A stretch of 7,468 nt of DNA from Alistipes sp. CAG:514 (GTDB lineage: Bacteria; Bacteroidota; Bacteroidia; Bacteroidales; UBA932), in NCBI GenBank assembly GCA_000431015.1, contig HF986064.1, forward strand, positions 35,526-42,993, read 5' to 3'. Numbering within the stretch: position 1 is the first letter of the stretch; each line of letters starts with the position of its first letter. Below, in pieces: positions 6,117 through 7,468 of the stretch. The translations under genes were made by a program, and so were the position numbers. The notes beneath the pieces are model-generated. The model was given only the letters and a program-made list of their open reading frames with translations. It did not search any database and was not told where the DNA came from.

Positions 6117-6560
6117 TTCCTGGAAGAGTTGTATGACGTCCGACTTGAAGCGTTCCTTGTCGAATCCGGCGGCTTTCTTCGAGAGGCGGTTGAGGTTCGA
6201 GAGGGATTCCACTACCTTCCGCGCTATGGTTCGTGTGGCCTCCTTGTCCGAGGATGCGATGAAACGGTCGTACTCCTCGTTGTCAATCTTGAACCCACAG
6301 GAATAGACTCCGTAATAATCAGTGAACGTGTTGTCAAGATTACGCAGGCGGCTATGTTCTTCAAACCTATGTCGTGGAATAGCCGTGAAACGCTCAAAAC
6401 CAGGTATGGTTTTTACTGCTTGGCATATTATCCAATAATGATTGATCACGTGGTAATCCTTATCTTTCAAATTGCTCTTCAACAGGTCAGAAATGTATTG
6501 CATACATGATGACTTGTGTGTTGAATTCGTATCAACAACGATTGATAATCCTATATTCAT
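6102..6560 (-). CDS. Hypothetical protein, candidate immunity protein of a polymorphic toxin cassette
   Basis: This 152-aa protein is soluble, without signal peptide or membrane helix. I do not recognise the family with certainty. It begins with a hydrophobic strand (MNIGLSIVVD), has an aromatic middle section (TDYYGVYSCGF, 80-90) and ends with helices containing FDKERFKSDVIQLF (133-146). Size, layout and the acidic/aromatic character resemble Bacteroidales immunity proteins, but this is inference. The main argument is position: it starts 19 nt after the stop of a hidden GIY-YIG nuclease frame (6816-6580), as an immunity gene follows its toxin. GC is uneven: about 35 % for 6421-6540 (5' part) and about 56 % for 6121-6240 (3' part) by hand count, which suggests mosaic origin. 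A probable terminator overlaps its TGA stop. The ATG at 6560 is chosen because it opens the long frame; an earlier ATG at 6568 meets a stop after two codons. Confidence 0.75.
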   Translation of the reverse strand: MNIGLSIVVDTNSTHKSSCMQYISDLLKSNLKDKDYHVINHYWIICQAVKTIPGFERFTAIPRHRFEEHSRLRNLDNTFTDYYGVYSCGFKIDNEEYDRFIASSDKEATRTIARKVVESLSNLNRLSKKAAGFDKERFKSDVIQLFQEHGLL

Positions 6561-6579
6561 ATATTCATTTGTATGAGTT

Positions 6580-6816
6580 TTATCTAAAAATTGAGTTTCC
6601 TGGAGGTAGATGCCCGTGTTTGAGATAATAGGAATACAACTTGCGCTTTTCCTCTATTTTTATCTGCTTTTGAGAACCTGAGTAATTTATCTCCATTCTT
6701 AAATTTCTTTCTTCGAGTTTCCTCTTTCCTCCATATCTGTTCTCCGGTGGAGACTGCGTGGTTTCTCCGTATTTCCAAACTTCGCCTTGACGCTTTACGA
6801 ATCCAACCGGTTTTAG
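6580..6816 (-). pseudogene. Orphan or frameshifted GIY-YIG nuclease toxin domain, no start codon, hidden in another frame
   Basis: This minus-strand frame is open from just after a TGA (6819-6817) to TAA (6582-6580), giving 78 residues. It has no usable start, so ORF callers miss it. The residues show GIY-YIG landmarks in order: GFV (5-7) in place of GIY, WKYGET (14-19) in place of YIG, R27 in NRY, E55/E56 in IEEKRKL, and N74 in HGHLPPGN. Arg, Glu and Asn at such positions are the catalytic or metal-site residues of the superfamily, and C-terminal domains of this kind (Tox-URI-like) occur in Rhs-type and other polymorphic toxins of Bacteroidetes (recollection). An immunity-like gene begins 19 nt after the stop. 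Either it is an orphan toxin tip acquired by recombination, or it is the end of the upstream gene shifted by one base: removing one A from 6811-6814 joins SKRLTK to PVGFVKRQG. I favour the tip model. Confidence 0.65.
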
Positions 6817-7396
6817 TCAGTCTTTTACTCCATATTGGGGTCATTTTGATAATATTAACAGTGTCATTTGGTGACCTATCATCGTACATAAGCAACTCGA
6901 AAGTGTGGTTGTCATAAAGTGGATAATCCCCTATGTCATATTCGGGGAATTCCTGTGGCCCTGACCAATTCTCAACAGAATGGAACAGCATGAATCTTAA
7001 TGATTCACTATGAACTTTTGTTATCGCATCCACACTGCCTTGGATATAGATGATATTCGAGCCACGGGGCTTTCTAGTGAACCCTTGAGCTGGAAAGCTC
7101 TTGTACATCCAATTATAGACATAGTCTGGAGCAGCCGGATCAAACTGTAATGTAAGAAACTGATTCCTGCCATAATTCTTGCATTTTATCCAGTTGGTCG
7201 CAAAAGTTGTATCTGAGATATAATCTTTACTGAAGAATAGATAATAATTGTTGGAAATGGGTGATAGGCAAATGCTTATGTATAGATTCTCCGAAGGAAT
7301 ATAGTATAGGCTTTCTCTTCCGCTCCAACTATTAAATAAATATAGGACTGCGATAACAAAAAACACCAATTTGACTATTCTGCTCTTTTTCATCAT
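6584..7396 (-). CDS. Signal-anchored hypothetical protein whose C-terminal third is probably out of frame
   Basis: This is an ORF of 270 aa that I do not recognise. It starts with MMKKSR and one hydrophobic helix (about residues 8-22), which could be a signal anchor or signal peptide. No lipobox cysteine is evident. Residues 30-190 look like an ordinary folded domain rich in Tyr, Phe, Ser and Asn (YYIPSENLYISICLSPIS, NNYYLFFSKDYI), with a likely periplasmic location. From about residue 195 the composition changes to basic and low-quality (RKEETRRKKFKNGDK). Over exactly this stretch another frame (6816-6580) encodes a convincing GIY-YIG domain, so the tail is probably a shadow or read-through. 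The genuine product may end near residue 190. It could be an older immunity-type gene or an unrelated hypothetical. DNA is AT-rich (about 31 % GC for 7201-7320), unlike the mutL operon, which suggests transfer. Two ATG codons in tandem (7396 and 7393) are possible starts; no convincing promoter was found in the 72 bases upstream. Confidence 0.6.
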   Translation of the reverse strand: MMKKSRIVKLVFFVIAVLYLFNSWSGRESLYYIPSENLYISICLSPISNNYYLFFSKDYISDTTFATNWIKCKNYGRNQFLTLQFDPAAPDYVYNWMYKSFPAQGFTRKPRGSNIIYIQGSVDAITKVHSESLRFMLFHSVENWSGPQEFPEYDIGDYPLYDNHTFELLMYDDRSPNDTVNIIKMTPIWSKRLTKTGWIRKASRRSLEIRRNHAVSTGEQIWRKEETRRKKFKNGDKLLRFSKADKNRGKAQVVFLLSQTRASTSRKLNF

Positions 7397-7468
7397 GATA
7401 GCTATGCAAACATTACCTTAATCAATAACGTGTACTGTATTCGACAGAAAGGACCTGAACCGTGATGT

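Noticed and set aside
7407..7415. TAATGTTTG on the minus strand just before the ATG at 7396
   Set aside because: The spacing is one base too long for TAnnTTTG and there is no clear -33 element; too weak to call a promoter.
7397..7468. Possible 3' end of an upstream minus-strand gene
   Set aside because: All three minus-strand frames hit a stop within about 20 codons and none shows a recognisable C terminus; too short to judge.

Overview
The window looks like a chromosomal segment of a member of the Bacteroidales. Three things suggest this: a TAnnTTTG-type promoter element (TATCTTTG, minus strand, 6025-6032), a small membrane protein carrying the FNYKPxYYD motif that I recall from Bacteroidetes genomes, and the gene content itself (FeoB, MutL, rhomboid and membrane-anchored EEP hydrolase). 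Most of the window has about 50-56 % GC by hand count of sample stretches. The last ~1 kb (about 6400-7468) drops to roughly 31-40 %, which marks it as accessory DNA.

Layout. (1) 2-1711, plus strand: the 3' end of feoB (ferrous iron permease), a RIC/ScdA/YtfE-type di-iron hemerythrin-domain protein, and a LuxR-type regulator with a degenerate receiver domain. The genes are 2 nt apart and then overlap by 11 nt, so this is a tight iron/stress operon. (2) 1712-1988: a gap between convergent genes that holds two copies of a composite repeat. Each copy has a small hairpin with core GAGCTTGT followed by a 73-bp long hairpin. The copies differ mainly at paired positions, with compensatory changes. 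(3) 6004-1989, minus strand: a core operon of a 100-aa tail-anchored-like membrane protein, mutL, a rhomboid protease and an EEP-family hydrolase with three membrane helices, with gaps of 0, 18 and 26 nt. A promoter element lies just upstream. (4) 7396-6102, minus strand: an AT-rich accessory module. A signal-anchored unknown protein is followed by a small gene (6560-6102) of the size and position expected of an immunity protein, ending in a probable intrinsic terminator.

The main discovery is in region 4. A stop-free reading frame without a start codon, at 6816-6580 on the minus strand, is hidden under the 3' end of the unknown gene. It encodes about 78 residues with the full order of GIY-YIG nuclease landmarks (GFV...WKYGET...RY...EE...PPGN). 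It ends 19 nt before the immunity-like gene. This is the arrangement of an orphan toxin tip plus immunity cassette from a polymorphic toxin system, or of a toxin gene broken by one extra A in the A4 run at 6811-6814. The last ~75 residues of the unknown ORF are then probably an out-of-frame reading of the toxin domain.

The 72 bases from 7397 to 7468 contain no gene or convincing promoter that I can support.
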